This document shows positions 33,282 through 42,699 of a stretch of DNA of 64,000 bases, piece by piece. Each line of letters starts with the position of its first letter. Within the stretch, counting starts at the first letter, position 1. The notes below the pieces were generated by a model, which searched no databases, was not told the origin of the DNA, and saw only the letters and a program-made list of their open reading frames with translations. The position numbers and the translations under genes are program-made. The DNA comes from Stramonita haemastoma (lineage: Eukaryota; Mollusca; Gastropoda; Neogastropoda; Muricidae), in assembly GCA_030674155.1 (NCBI GenBank), contig CM060327.1:23249874-23313873 (forward strand), given 5' to 3'.

Positions 33282-34148
33282 CGTGTGTTACACAAAATTA
33301 TTTAGCACCCGTAAAAGAACCCACGGCAACAAGGGGTTTGTCCCTAGCAAAATTCTGTAGAAAAAAGCCACTCTGATAGGGAAAACAAATACAGTTGCAG
33401 ACAGGAAAAAGACAACAACAACAAAATAATGGGTAGGCGCTGCACTTGTGCCGACACGCTCTCCCAAGGGAGAGCAGCCCTGAATTTCATGCAGAGAAAT
33501 CTGCTGTGACATAAAGTGGTATAAGAAAAAAAAAAAAAAATAAGATCTGTCCACACTACAGAAGGCCGCCGCTGTAGTCTAGTGGTTAGGACATTGGACT
33601 CGTAATCTAAAGGTTGCGGGTTTGAATCCCAGCTTTCGGCTATGGCGTTGTGTCCTTGGAAAAGGCACTTTACGGCTATTTTCTCACCCCACCCAGGTGT
33701 AAAAGGAGTACCAACCTTGTGTTGGGGGTTAACCCTGCGATAGACTGGCGTCCTATCCAGGGGGGAGTCTATGATCTCAGTCGCTTAACAGCCACAGAAA
33801 CTAGGATAAGCACCGGCCTGATGAGCCTTAAGGCTTGGGACAGACTTTAACTTTTTAACACCACAGAAGAGATAGACACACAAGCTGAGCACAATCAACT
33901 GACCAGTCAGCGACTTCAGGAGGGTCTTCTTGCGGGACTCCTCCACAGTCTGCCGGACGTCCCCGTTGGCGCGGTAGCGGAACCCGGGGATGCGCGACTT
34001 GGAGAAGCCCCGGGTGACCTTGGTGGCCCCGCTCTCGTTCTTGGTCAGCGACTGTATGGAGTGCTGCGTCCTTTCCGCGATGTGCTCCCGGCTATGCCGC
34101 AGATGCTGCGACTGCAAGAATCGGATCTTCTGCAGCTCCACCCATGAT
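24223..34148 (-). CDS. Gene B: unrecognised multi-exon gene
   Basis: At least four exons can be followed on the minus strand: 34148-33904, 29463 to about 29308, 27617-27487 (an upstream acceptor at 27641 is also possible) and 24424-24223 ending in TGA. The phases fit at the first junction (one base plus two) and the last junction (two bases plus one). The visible protein is basic and rich in Ser/Gln, with a probable helical segment (QSQGLLDGDSLQQLEHNFKS) and a conserved-looking end with aromatic and proline residues (PRWRYTPTGRYVPPPFSALR). No transmembrane segment or signal peptide is visible. The second exon needs a one-base frame correction to stay coding. The amino terminus is not certain. 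Large introns hold a minisatellite, a satellite, SINEs and a pogo-like element. I do not recognise the family; the look resembles cytoskeletal or ciliary scaffold proteins, but this is a guess. Confidence 0.6.
24461..25225 (+). mobile_element. Pogo/Tigger-like DNA transposon, deletion derivative, copy 1
   Basis: The element has terminal inverted repeats of about 24 bases (CCGTAAAATCCCTAGCATA and its complement) flanked by TA duplications, as in the Tc1/mariner-pogo superfamily. Inside, 24,730-25,005 encodes the start of a pogo-type transposase: KLEALQYLDNEAGGNVSECA, REFSVDRKRIREW (a helix-turn-helix) and the start of a CENP-B-type domain (GRVLQNKDLQRKAM), then a stop. The catalytic DDE domain is missing, so it is non-autonomous. 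It sits in the last intron of gene B, about 35 bases upstream of that intron's acceptor on the minus strand. Confidence 0.8.
25251..26522. repeat. Satellite, 34-bp unit, about 37 copies, with a 306-bp higher-order period
   Basis: The unit is gggcagtgaagtcactttta plus gcatcattaaaaat, with two main variants (gtggctttaagc and gtcacttttagc). The block starting cactacaagcatcaataaaa at 25,735 recurs at 26,041, exactly nine units later, with its variant order preserved. It lies in the last intron of gene B, 25 bases from pogo-like copy 1. Confidence 0.9.
26750..26965 (-). mobile_element. tRNA-derived SINE head, other family
   Basis: The minus strand shows ggttagctgggtgggtaaga (A-box-like) and cacaggttcaaatctcactc (B-box-like), 40-50 bases apart as in tRNA promoters. 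No cloverleaf with intact stems could be drawn, so this is a SINE head rather than a tRNA gene. Confidence 0.5.
27487..27617 (-). CDS. Gene B exon
   Basis: This exon is 131 bases, with a near-perfect donor GTGAAAG|GTGAGTAG. The acceptor is CTGTACAG|AAGCTC; a stronger acceptor after a T-run at 27641 would add eight residues in frame. It encodes KLSSRYEGDHSKKG and continues to ATAISSMTSARER, a Ser/Ala-rich hydrophilic stretch. The last two bases join in phase to the next exon. Confidence 0.65.
29308..29463 (-). CDS. Gene B exon with an apparent one-base frame break
   Basis: The acceptor is CCTTTCCCAG|GGATTG; the previous exon's last base plus GG gives Gly, then IVDDDSILRVRKVQEQLG. After that the frame that looks like protein is shifted by one base and reads QPAQSQGLLDGDSLQQLEHN and on to KALASAHM. 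The unshifted frame is open but gives an unlikely Cys/Thr/Ser-rich peptide. The donor is uncertain (best guess CGCACAT|GTCAGG, about 29308), because neither candidate donor leads in phase into the next exon seen. A missing exon or the base error may explain this. Confidence 0.55.
29545..29835 (-). mobile_element. SINE family S1, truncated, in gene B intron
   Basis: Body matches S1 (tcttttatatcgaggataat, ctgttcccaccgctacatga, ggggcctcggtttttagtct), with an internal A/T-rich insertion near 29,640-29,690. It lies about 80 bases from a gene B exon. Confidence 0.65.
29895..30066. repeat. Degenerate (CA)n-rich tract
   Basis: Alternating purine-pyrimidine words (gcacatgtgcgtgcatgtgt) end in a clean CA run at 30,047-30,066. 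Confidence 0.85.
30195..30510 (+). repeat. Dispersed repeat, S4-related, in gene B intron
   Basis: Shares the cagcatccccaccttctgga and cttcctgtcacctattttct segments with the S4 copy at 40.1 kb and the copy at 15.8 kb. Confidence 0.5.
31205..31382. repeat. (GT)n microsatellite, long
   Basis: Two pure GT blocks of about 70 bases each, joined by ttgggatgtg-type interruptions. Confidence 0.95.
31650..31905 (+). mobile_element. SINE family S1, plus orientation, degenerate
   Basis: The head is tRNA-like (ggtggcaggatggttagtac, ttctgggttcaattaccag) and the body matches S1 (ttggatgagactataaatca, gagtaggccattgtgtgctg). A fragment of family S5 follows directly. Confidence 0.6.
32165..33107. repeat. 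Minisatellite, 74-77-bp unit, in gene B intron
   Basis: The unit is acgacaggagagatatatac, then an agctgtgtacaatcactgac block, then a tacaaacagatctgtacaac block. About ten copies are present, with an unrelated or diverged stretch at about 32,260-32,430 and a TA tract at 32,885-32,910. Further unit pieces at 33,541-33,565 and 33,857-33,905 show that SINEs S3 and S2 were inserted into the array, which reaches the gene B exon boundary. Confidence 0.85.
33108..33525 (+). mobile_element. tRNA-derived SINE, family S3, copy 1
   Basis: The head is tRNA-like with a long variable arm (ggtctagaggtaaccgcctg ... ggttcaaatcccg). The body contains the shared segment tcggatgagacaataaaccg and the 3' end runs into an A-tract. 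It is inserted in a minisatellite repeat unit, which resumes after it at about 33,541. Confidence 0.75.
33565..33857 (+). mobile_element. tRNA-derived SINE, family S2, copy 1
   Basis: The head resembles a tRNA: an A-box-like TAGTCTAGTGGTTAGG and a B-box-like GGTTTGAATCCC. A conserved body follows, including ccttggaaaaggcactttac. An 11-base target duplication with one mismatch (CACTACAGAAG / CACCACAGAAG) flanks it. It lies inside a minisatellite unit of gene B's intron. Confidence 0.8.
33904..34148 (-). CDS. Gene B exon, basic coiled segment
   Basis: This exon is 245 bases, with acceptor CTTTTCACAG|ATCATGG and donor CTGACTG|GTCAGT. It encodes about 81 residues including WVELQKIRFLQSQHLRHSRE and ending VEESRKKTLLKSLT. 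The frame is open throughout and rich in Arg, Lys, Gln and Ser. GC content is well above the surrounding DNA. The donor leaves one base that joins the next exon in phase. Confidence 0.75.
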
Positions 34149-34841
34149 CTGTGAAAAGGGGAAAGAAAAAAAACAAAATGGTGTTAAGATTTCAATAAGG
34201 ATGAAAGAATTTTTCCACTGATGTCTCCGACTGGTGAGGTGGAAGCTCTGGTTTTTTTTAAAATTAAAAAAAACACCCGTCTTTGGTGTAATTGAAGAAG
34301 GAAGGAATGAAGGAAAGAAAGAAGGAAAGAAGAAAACCACCCCCTCCCCTACCAACCAAATAGGCTACCTCCCCCCCCCCCCCCCCCCCCACACCACACG
34401 CACCACACACCACAGACACACACACACGCACACACACGTCACACACACACACACAAATGGAGACAAATCACAAAGATCTAAAAATCAGATAACAACACAC
34501 TACACATACATAACGATAATGCATGATTAGTACATGATTGCACACATGAACAGGCACAAAAAGGCCTCATCATTATCCCAGAAGTTGAAATGCGGCTAGC
34601 TAAATGGTGGGCAAAATCAGTAACATCATACACCTTGTAGAATCTTGGAGTTCCAGTGGGGGGGGGGGAGGAGGAGACCTTATGAACTTTTACAATATTT
34701 CAAGCTTGATCTATTTGTAAAACAAAGTTTTATCTCATGTCATCATCTAAGTTATGTAATATAAATCTTTAATTAACGCTTTCAATCTGTTTTGTATCCA
34801 TAGTTGGTTTAAAAAGATTCATGAATGGCTTATCATTTTTC

Positions 34842-35058
<217 letters not shown>

Positions 35059-35266
35059 AGTAAGCTGTGTGCGCGTGTGCATGCGTGCGTGTGTGCGGTG
35101 CATGTGTGAGCAGATGTAATAGTGTAGGAGGACTCAGAAGGGTAAAGGACAAATAGGAAGTTATGAATGCAATCTAAACATAATTTCCCAGCCCTCACTG
35201 CTGCCATTTACCAGATGCCAGTGCTGATAGGATGACTTGGCAAAAAAAATGTTCCCATAACTGCTA

Positions 35267-35272
<6 letters not shown>

Positions 35273-35353
<81 letters not shown>

Positions 35354-35354
35354 G
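35273..35354. repeat. (GA)n microsatellite ending in a G run
   Basis: About 35 GA units followed by 12 G. Confidence 0.95.
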
Positions 35355-35687
35355 AGTGTCAAATAAACACCAGCAGCTGTTGCCTGGCTTGTCACGTGAT
35401 TAAACTGAACTGCGCAGTCAAATTGGATGCCACATACCTCCAATGTTTCTGTTTCATTAGTTTTTCATCACATCTGTTTTGTTTTTCCTTCTTCCTTTAG
35501 ATTCTCTGAACTATGCGAATGAGAGAGTGAGTGAGTGAATGGGTGAGTGTGTGCGTGCGCGGGGCGTGTGTGTGTGTGCACACGCATGCATGTGCAGTTT
35601 GTGGGTACAAGACTGGATGAATATGTTTATGTTGGTGTACTTGTGTGTATGAATATGCATTCACAGGCATGTGCATGCAAACGTGAA

Positions 35688-35804
<117 letters not shown>

Positions 35805-36283
35805 GGGAGGGAGTGTGTGTATGTCTTTGTATTTGTATGTGTATGTATGTATGTGTGTGTACATGCAAATGTGCATGCGTGTACGCACACACACGCACAT
35901 GTACCTGTATGCACGTGCTGGCATGAACATTAAAAAAAAAAGATTTTGACAACTCTCTCTCTCTCTCTTATATATATATATATGTATATCTGTCCTCAAA
36001 CCATGTCATAAAACCCCTCTTAATTTACACTTCACAGGCGAAGTCATGCCAATAGCAGCCAAACGCAATACAACAGCAATTAACATAATCATCTTAATTC
36101 CACAGCCAAGCCCCATCAGTCCATAAAGTCAACCAAGCAGCAGCCCCTCAGTGTCCCACATCTTGAAAAATCCAGTGTATGGCATCTCTTACTGCTAAAA
36201 AGTGCTTACAATCATGAACTGGAACTATAAACTGTAGCTGGATGCCTTTCCCCATGCCATATTGTTGTCTGCTTATGATGTAT

Positions 36284-36570
36284 GCCGCCGCGGTAGTCGA
36301 GTGGTTAGGGCGTTGGACTCGTAATCTAAAGGTTGCGGGTTCGATCCCAGCTGTCGGCTATGGCGTTGTGCCCTTGGAAAAGGCACTTTACGGCTATTTT
36401 CTCACCCACCCAGGTGTAAAAGGGGTACCAACCTTGTGTTGGGGGTTAACCCTGCGATAGACTGGCGTCCTATCCAGGGGGAGTCTATGACTCTCAGTCG
36501 CTTAGCGCCACAGAAACCGGGATAAGCACCGCCTGATGAGCCTTAGGCTCGGGACAGACTTTAACTTTTA
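36284..36570 (+). mobile_element. tRNA-derived SINE, family S2, copy 2
   Basis: Nearly the same sequence as copy 1, with better boxes (TAGTCGAGTGGTTAGG and GGTTCGATCCC). It is flanked by a perfect 11-base duplication, TTATGATGTAT, which indicates a fairly recent insertion. Confidence 0.85.
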
Positions 36571-36617
36571 TGATGTATACATGTGTATTGAATTTATTAA
36601 CAATGTTCTAAAACGTT

Positions 36618-36848
36618 GGTGATCGGTGCTCTAGAAGTAATGCGCCTGCCTAGAAAGCGAAAAGTGCAGGTCGGAGTGTGTAGTGGTTCGAATCCTGTTT
36701 GGGCCTAAAACTTTTCTCTCATCCATTAGATCATGAGTGGTGATGTGGGTGCTAGTCTTTTGGATGAGACTATAAACTGAGGTCCTAAGTGTTACACATA
36801 ATTATTTTGCGCATGTAAAAGAACCTAGTTGCAGACAGGAAAAAGAAA
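36618..36848 (+). mobile_element. tRNA-derived SINE, family S3, copy 2 (3' truncated)
   Basis: Matches copy 1 through the head and body (cctgcctagaaagcgaaaag) but ends at gcagacaggaaaaagaaaac, just before pogo-like copy 2. The truncation may be linked to that insertion. Confidence 0.7.
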
Positions 36849-36862
36849 ACTCACTGCATATA

Positions 36863-37630
36863 CCGTAAAATCCCTAGCATAAGCCCACCATCTAGCAAAC
36901 GCCCACCCCCCACTTTGGGCCAAAAGTTGTGCACAGGGGTAACTACCTAGCAAACGCCCACCCTGCTTTTTTCAAAGAGACTATGCTCACTTTCACTAGG
37001 ATTTGTGCAGACTGCTCTAAAAGTCATCTTTCCCCCTTCTTTACCTTTTCTTTTCTTTTTTCTTATCCTTTGTGCCCTCTCCTCACTCCCGCGACAGTCT
37101 TACACTGTATCTTTCAAATTGGAAGCCCTCCAGTATCTGGATAACGAAGCAGGTGGGAATGTTTCGGAGTGTGCCCGTGAATTTTCTTTGGATAGGAAAA
37201 GGATCAGGGAATGGAGTGAAAACAGAGATAGACCTGAACAGCAGTACGGAAAAGACGAACAAAAACAGAAACTGTCAAAATGACCAGCAGTTAGATCTGA
37301 ACATGTCGACCAAGGTGTGCTGCATTATCTGGCAAGATGAAAGATCTGAAGGCAGGGTATTGCGAAACAAGGACCTACAACAGAAAGCTATGGAACTCGT
37401 CGGCCTTCTTTGCCTCGAAGTCCCTTTTTTTCTATTTTCCTTCACTTCTACTCACACGACCTAACTTACATGCTTTTGGGGTTTGTATTCACTCAATTAC
37501 ACGGTTGAGCACAAAAATTATTTTGTGCAAAGGGGTCTATCCCTAGCAAACGCCCATCCCCCAATTTTGCCCTTAATCAGTGCACAGGGGGGGGGGGGGG
37601 GGGGGGGGGCGTATGCTAGGGATTTTACGG
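36863..37630 (+). mobile_element. Pogo/Tigger-like DNA transposon, deletion derivative, copy 2
   Basis: The termini, TA target duplication and internal transposase N-terminus match copy 1, in the same orientation. The reading frame has a TGA after the helix-turn-helix (RKRIREWSENRDRPEQQYGK, then stop), at a different place from the stop in copy 1. A segment near 37,025-37,100 is a pyrimidine-rich replacement of the copy 1 sequence, and the 3' end carries a 23-base G run. It has inserted next to or within a SINE (36,618-36,848). Confidence 0.8.
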
Positions 37631-37695
37631 TACTAGTACAGATTTTCATTAAAATGTCAATGTACACATTGATATGACATATGGTTCAAGAACAA

Positions 37696-37879
<184 letters not shown>

Positions 37880-38328
37880 TTTGCTTTACAAGGCCTTGGC
37901 CATACTTGAAAGGGAAAAACACAAAGCATACTATGATGTTTGCAACACTCATATAAAAAAAAAAGAAGTAAATCAGCAAATCTGCAAACAAGGCAATTAT
38001 ATGTTATTGAAGATTTATGAGTGTCGTAAAATTTTAATAGCTTCAAACACAAACAAGAGCCAATGGTTTAATTGTAACTTTATTTCCTGACATGAGCATA
38101 ATTAGTTCCTGGACAGATGGTTCATTTCAGAACTTTTGATGTGATAAAACTGTTCTCTTCATTCTGCAAGTTGTAAATAGAAAAGTATTTTGCCATAAAT
38201 AGAACTGTCCCAATGAGGCAAATCATGCCTCTCATGATTTACACATCTATAGAAATGGTGTAAATTTTCAATTCTGGGATCTACTGAATTTAATTTTTGT
38301 TTAAACTATTCTTTTCTCAATGGAGAGA

Positions 38329-38329
<1 letters not shown>

Positions 38330-38400
<71 letters not shown>
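38330..38400. repeat. (GA)n microsatellite
   Basis: About 32 GA units, immediately downstream of the short open frame at 38.4 kb. Confidence 0.95.
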
Positions 38401-38403
<3 letters not shown>

Positions 38404-38412
38404 CATGGTTGG

Positions 38413-38634
38413 CTAAGAAACCTTTTCATCCTGTTCTGAGTTAGGGACATCTGGCTTGAGGTCATCGTTCAACACAGACTCCGAAATTCTTTTATCTAAG
38501 AAACTCATTTGTGTCAACAATAACAAACTCTGCTGCACAAAATGACCGAATTTCCTGCAAAACGATCTTCTGTTAACAACTGATAGCATCTCTCTTCCTT
38601 CAAAATAAGAATATTCAATCAATTCGTGAACCAC
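38413..38634 (-). CDS. Short open frame beside a promoter-like region; possible first exon of gene B
   Basis: The minus-strand frame runs about 73 codons to TAG. In-frame ATG codons begin MLSVVNRRSFCRKFGHFVQQ and, further on, MSFLDKRISESVLNDDLKPD. A weak donor (GAAAAG|GTTTCT) lies just before the stop. It sits immediately downstream of a CRE and CCAAT box on this strand and upstream of gene B, which is why it may be that gene's 5' end. The phase does not match the exon at 34,148 directly, so at least one more exon would be needed. It could equally be a chance frame or a separate small gene. Confidence 0.35.
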   Translation of the reverse strand: MVHELIEYSYFEGREMLSVVNRRSFCRKFGHFVQQSLLLLTQMSFLDKRISESVLNDDLKPDVPNSEQDEKVS

Positions 38635-38678
38635 GATTGCACAAAACTTTTGATCTGTTCTACTCCGGCCGCAGAGGC

Positions 38679-38696
38679 GACGTCATTTGGCCAATG
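38679..38696. promoter_or_regulatory. CRE-like and CCAAT-box cluster, possible promoter
   Basis: A GACGTCA element (38679-38685) and a CCAAT box (38691-38695) lie ten bases apart in a locally GC-rich stretch (gccgcagaggcgacgtcatt). Both motifs are common in CpG promoters of animal genes. It lies just 5' of the minus-strand frame at 38.4-38.6 kb. No TATA box was seen. Confidence 0.35.
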
Positions 38697-39099
38697 AGGT
38701 CATGATGGAGACCACTGAACGTCATTTACCCCAAGTTTGAGCATGCAAAAAAGACACTGGCATATAGGACTCATCACCAGTCCCTAAATCAGAAATATCC
38801 CCATGGAGTGTAATATGGTCTAATCATGTGCAGAAGAGATAAGTTTTTTTTCTGCTTTTGTGTACTGATAAGTTTTGTTACACGCACACACACACAACAC
38901 ACACGCGCGCGCGCGCGCGAGTGCACAGAAGACCACAGAGTAGATCTCTCCCCTCAATAGGAAGCGTAGGTAGGCCTACAGTAGGTAGGCCTACCACGAA
39001 GTCTCACAAGCAGCCCACATAAAGCGGTATCATTACATCATCGTCACCCACATTGATAATCAAACAACAAAAGAAAACTTGATTCGGTGGCCCCAGTTG

Positions 39100-39490
39100 C
39101 TCTGGTCTCATAATGACCTAAGTTTCGGTTTCCCCATGCACTTCCGTGCCTGTGGTGAGTTTGTGTGTCTCAAAGTCCTTGGAAATGGGGTTCACGGAGA
39201 ACGGTCATTAGAGGGACGTTGAGGTCAGCATCCCCCCCCCCCCCCCTTTCAGTGGGTGTCTCAGTCTGGCTCGCGACTGAGTTTAGTCGTCAGAAGGGGG
39301 CTTAGTAGGTGGTGTCCTGCTTATGTTCGCTCAGAACAGGCATCACTGAACATCACCAAAGTAACCTAGCAGCAAAGCAGGGCCCTCTGGCTGGTGGTTC
39401 CACCGCGCCTGATATTAAGGCTACCTGTGGATTTCCGATCCTAAAGATGCGATCTGGAGGATAAGGATCCTGGGTATGGCTAGGGCGGAG
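39100..39490 (+). repeat. Dispersed repeat related to 16.3 and 62.9 kb
   Basis: Similar blocks are agggccctctggctggtggt, gatcctaaagatgcgatctg and tcctgggtatggctagggcg. It has high GC and many CpG compared with its older copies. A C run splits it at 39,232-39,246. Confidence 0.5.
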
Positions 39491-39581
39491 AGGTTGAAAT
39501 GAGCGGCGAGGAAACAGCAGAGAACATCACAGAAGAAGACGAGCGGCAGGCAAAAATACAAAACAACACAAAAACAAACAA

Positions 39582-39585
<4 letters not shown>

Positions 39586-39637
<52 letters not shown>

Positions 39638-39657
39638 GAGAGAGAGGAGAGAGAGAT

Positions 39658-39689
<32 letters not shown>

Positions 39690-39722
39690 GAGAGGAAGAG
39701 AGAGGAGGAGAGAGAGAGAGAT
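39586..39722. repeat. (GA)n microsatellite with GGAGA steps
   Basis: GA units with ordered GGAGAGAGA interruptions. Confidence 0.9.
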
Positions 39723-40029
39723 CATGGCGCACATAAAAACAACACCAACAGAAAAAGGAACACATCCTATGATCAACATCGTGGAACAGGCTTGGTCCCG
39801 GCCATTTGGCCTACCGGCCCAATGGCGCTTAAATATAATACTGCACGTGACACATCTGGCACTGGCACTAAATCTAATCTGCCATGTCGTAATATGACAG
39901 CTCGTTTTGAAAAGTTTGTATACCAGTCACAGCGACAAGAACAAAAGCTGTGACGTTCGGGTCAGGAAAAGTAGCTGTAGCTAAAGTTTATATTCAAGGT
40001 TAATTGTAGGAATAGAATAAGTGTAGCCT

Positions 40030-40434
40030 ATTCCGCCGTGGGGATGCTGGGGTCCTGTCAGTATAAATAGCATCCCCACCTTCTGAAAATTCTGTGATAG
40101 AACTTTCCTCTTTTCTATCACTCTCTTTGTTTCTGCCTTGTTCCTTTTCTTCCTGTCACCACCGTAGGGGAGTGAGGCGTCAGAGACCTCAGCTTCTCTA
40201 GCGGCCAGCATGTTGAGGGCGGCGCCCATCTCCTCTCCCTCGATAGCGCTGCTTTAGCCTTCCTTCCCTGACCCTAAAGAGGGCATGTACCCATTTACTG
40301 CTGAGTGTACTGGGGGAACTGTACTGAAGCCAAGGCGCGCAAACGGTCACCCATCCAATTGGTGACCACGCTCGACGCTGCTTAACATTGGCTGTGGGAA
40401 AGCGAGCGCTCTGACTGATGAGCTATACCGTCCT
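40030..40434 (-). mobile_element. tRNA-derived SINE, family S4
   Basis: The minus strand begins with a tRNA-like head (GGACGGTATAGCTCATCAGT, CAGAGCGCTC) at 40,434 and ends with a segment containing a short palindrome-like part (catccccaccttctgaaaat against ggggatgctggggtcctgtc). Related pieces occur at 18,950-19,175, 15,790-16,000, 30,195-30,510, 45,268-45,330 and, reversed, 41,045-41,165. Confidence 0.6.
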
Positions 40435-40449
40435 CAAATTATTCAATGG

Positions 40450-40870
40450 ACCATCTGAAAGCCACTATCATAATATTGTTTATAGCCCTACCCACCATGG
40501 AAGCCATATCAGGGCTGTCACCTCATTCAGTTTCAGTGGCTCCAGTAACTTTCACTTCAGGTTCAAAACCAACACCTCATAATTAACACTTTCAAATATC
40601 TAACACCGTCCATCTAAAAATAAATAAATAAATAAATGACACAGCACCTAAATTAGTTCATTCCTTAAGGCAAATAAACCAGACTGTGCTGAGGACGCCA
40701 GCCATTCCGCTTAATTTATCATCCTCAGATTACAAATACCCCCCCCCCCCCCCCCAACAACAACAACAACAACAACACACACACACAACAACAACCCCCC
40801 AAAACGTAAAAAAAAAGTACAAAATTATTATAAATAAAAGGTGCCACATAGGCAAATAACACAGCAGAAT
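40450..40870 (+). repeat. Dispersed repeat shared with 59.96-60.26 kb and 57.38-57.48 kb
   Basis: The shared block aggttcaaaaccaacacctc and the pattern catgatgtttataggcccac / tattgtttatagccctaccc link 40.45-40.62 kb to 59.97-60.13 kb. aataacacagcagaatggac resembles 57.40 kb. No coding potential. Confidence 0.45.
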
Positions 40871-41191
40871 GGACATCCTGCGCCCATCCCAGTGTCTATC
40901 AGACTATGTACCACGACCTGGTCGCCAGAACAAAAAAACCACAGGCAGAGTGTCATATAATGAAAACAGAAAACTGTTTGAAAGAGTTAATTGAAAAAAA
41001 AGACATGAGAGTGGACTGAGAAGGCAGAAAAATTAATAAGCACAAGAAATTATAGAAAGATAAGGAGAAAGACAGACAAAGAGAGAGATAGAAAAGTGGA
41101 AATGCCTAGCACAGTATTTCCAGAAAGTGGGGATGCTATTTACACTAAAAGAGCCCCCGGCATCTCCATGGGAGAATCTGAAAATAAAACT

Positions 41192-41193
41192 TT

Positions 41194-41252
<59 letters not shown>
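41192..41252. repeat. (CA)n microsatellite
   Basis: About 30 pure CA units next to a reversed S4 fragment and a truncated S1 SINE. Confidence 0.95.
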
Positions 41253-41255
<3 letters not shown>

Positions 41256-41287
41256 TCCCAAGCTGCAATGATGTGATGTTGGTACTG

Positions 41288-41475
41288 TGTGTGTGTTTAT
41301 TTTTATTTTATTTTATTAGTTTTATAAATACTGTCATCTGTTCCCACCAACACACAATGGCCTACTCTTACGAAAAGCAGAACAGGATTTAACATATGCG
41401 TAAGATGTTCTGCGTGCATTCGCAGGGGCCTCGGTTTACAGTCTCATCCAAAAGACTTTTGGGGAGAGTGGAGTC
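41288..41475 (-). mobile_element. SINE family S1, truncated
   Basis: Body and tail match S1 (ctgttcccaccaacacacaa, tcggtttacagtctcatcca), ending at about 41,475. The tail again follows a GT tract. Confidence 0.65.
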
Positions 41476-41626
41476 AAAGTCAAAATTTTATTTCCAGATG
41501 GTACATTGATTAAGCAATAAATCTGCCTTTTCTCATCAAGCCATCTATTTATCTTGCATCCCCCTCCCCCTCCCCCCCCCCAAACACACCAAAACAAAAC
41601 CAAAAAAAAACCCTAAAAAGACCAGC

Positions 41627-41768
<142 letters not shown>

Positions 41769-41929
41769 TTTTCTTTGTTGTTGCCGAGTGTTGCTCAGTT
41801 CTGTTGTTGCTTTGCTCTTGCTTGTTTGTGTTATTGGGTTTGCCCCAGTTCTTTCGGTAACTGATGTGATTTAGTTTTTGACACGCTTGTTTTCGATTGC
41901 TTGGCTTTCTTGTTGTTTTCCTTTTATTT

Positions 41930-41940
<11 letters not shown>

Positions 41941-41964
<24 letters not shown>

Positions 41965-42092
41965 GGGTGGTGTGGTTGATTGGTTTGTTGTTGGTGTGTT
42001 GTTGGTGGTGGTGTGTGGTGGTTGGTGGTGGTGTGTGTGTGTGTGTGTGTGTGTTTGTGTGTGTGTGGTGTGTGTGTGTGTGTGTGTGTGTG
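41941..42092. repeat. 27-base G run followed by G/T-rich and (GT)n tract
   Basis: G27 at 41,941-41,967, then ggtggtg words, then GT units to the tail of an S1 SINE. The plus strand contains only G and T for most of about 130 bases. Confidence 0.9.
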
Positions 42093-42330
42093 AATTCTTT
42101 CAAATCGAGTATAATGGAATACATCAAGTCCCCGTGTGTAGGCTATGCAGTTTTGTAAATTTTGTCATCTGTTCCTACTGGCACACAATGGCCAACTCTT
42201 TCACGAAGTGAAATAGGATTGAACATGTACACAAGATGTTCTGCATGCATTCGCATACAGGGCCTCGGTTTATAGACTCATCCGAAGGACTTTTTGGGGG
42301 GGAGTGGAGTCTGTACCGATGTTAACTCCT
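42093..42330 (-). mobile_element. SINE family S1, lacking the tRNA head
   Basis: Body and tail match the S1 copy 30 bases downstream; the head is replaced by a fragment ending near 42,345. The tail abuts the GT tract at 42,030-42,092. Confidence 0.7.
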
Positions 42331-42359
42331 GGGCAAAAAATCCCGTGTGTGTGTGTGTT

Positions 42360-42693
42360 TATTTTATTCTTTTATATAAAGGATAATGGGATAAGCACTC
42401 GTGTGCCTTTTTACATCCAGTCCCAGTGTGTATGCAGTTTTGTAAATGTCATCTGTTCCCACCGGCACACGATGGCCTACACTTGCGAAAAGCGGAACAG
42501 GATTTAACGTGTGTGCAAGATATTCTGCGTGCGTTCACACACGGGGCCTCGGTTTATAGTCTTATCCGAAGGACTTTGGGGGAGTGTGGAGTCAGCACTT
42601 ATGTTAACTCCAGGAGAAAAATCTCGAACGGGAATCGAACCCGGGTCGTCAAATTGCGAGCGCAATGTCCTGACTACTAGGCTATCCCGTCCC
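42360..42693 (-). mobile_element. tRNA-derived SINE, family S1, full-length
   Basis: The same element as at 14.6 kb, with the complete tRNA-like head (gggatagcctagtagtcagg) and body, and a GT tract at its tail (42,345-42,358). Confidence 0.85.
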
Positions 42694-42699
42694 CGTTGC

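Noticed and set aside
36284..36360. tRNA gene at the SINE head (also at 14.9, 26.9, 33.1, 33.6 and 42.6 kb)
   Set aside because: A and B boxes are present but stems do not pair as a complete cloverleaf, and each is followed by the same SINE body.
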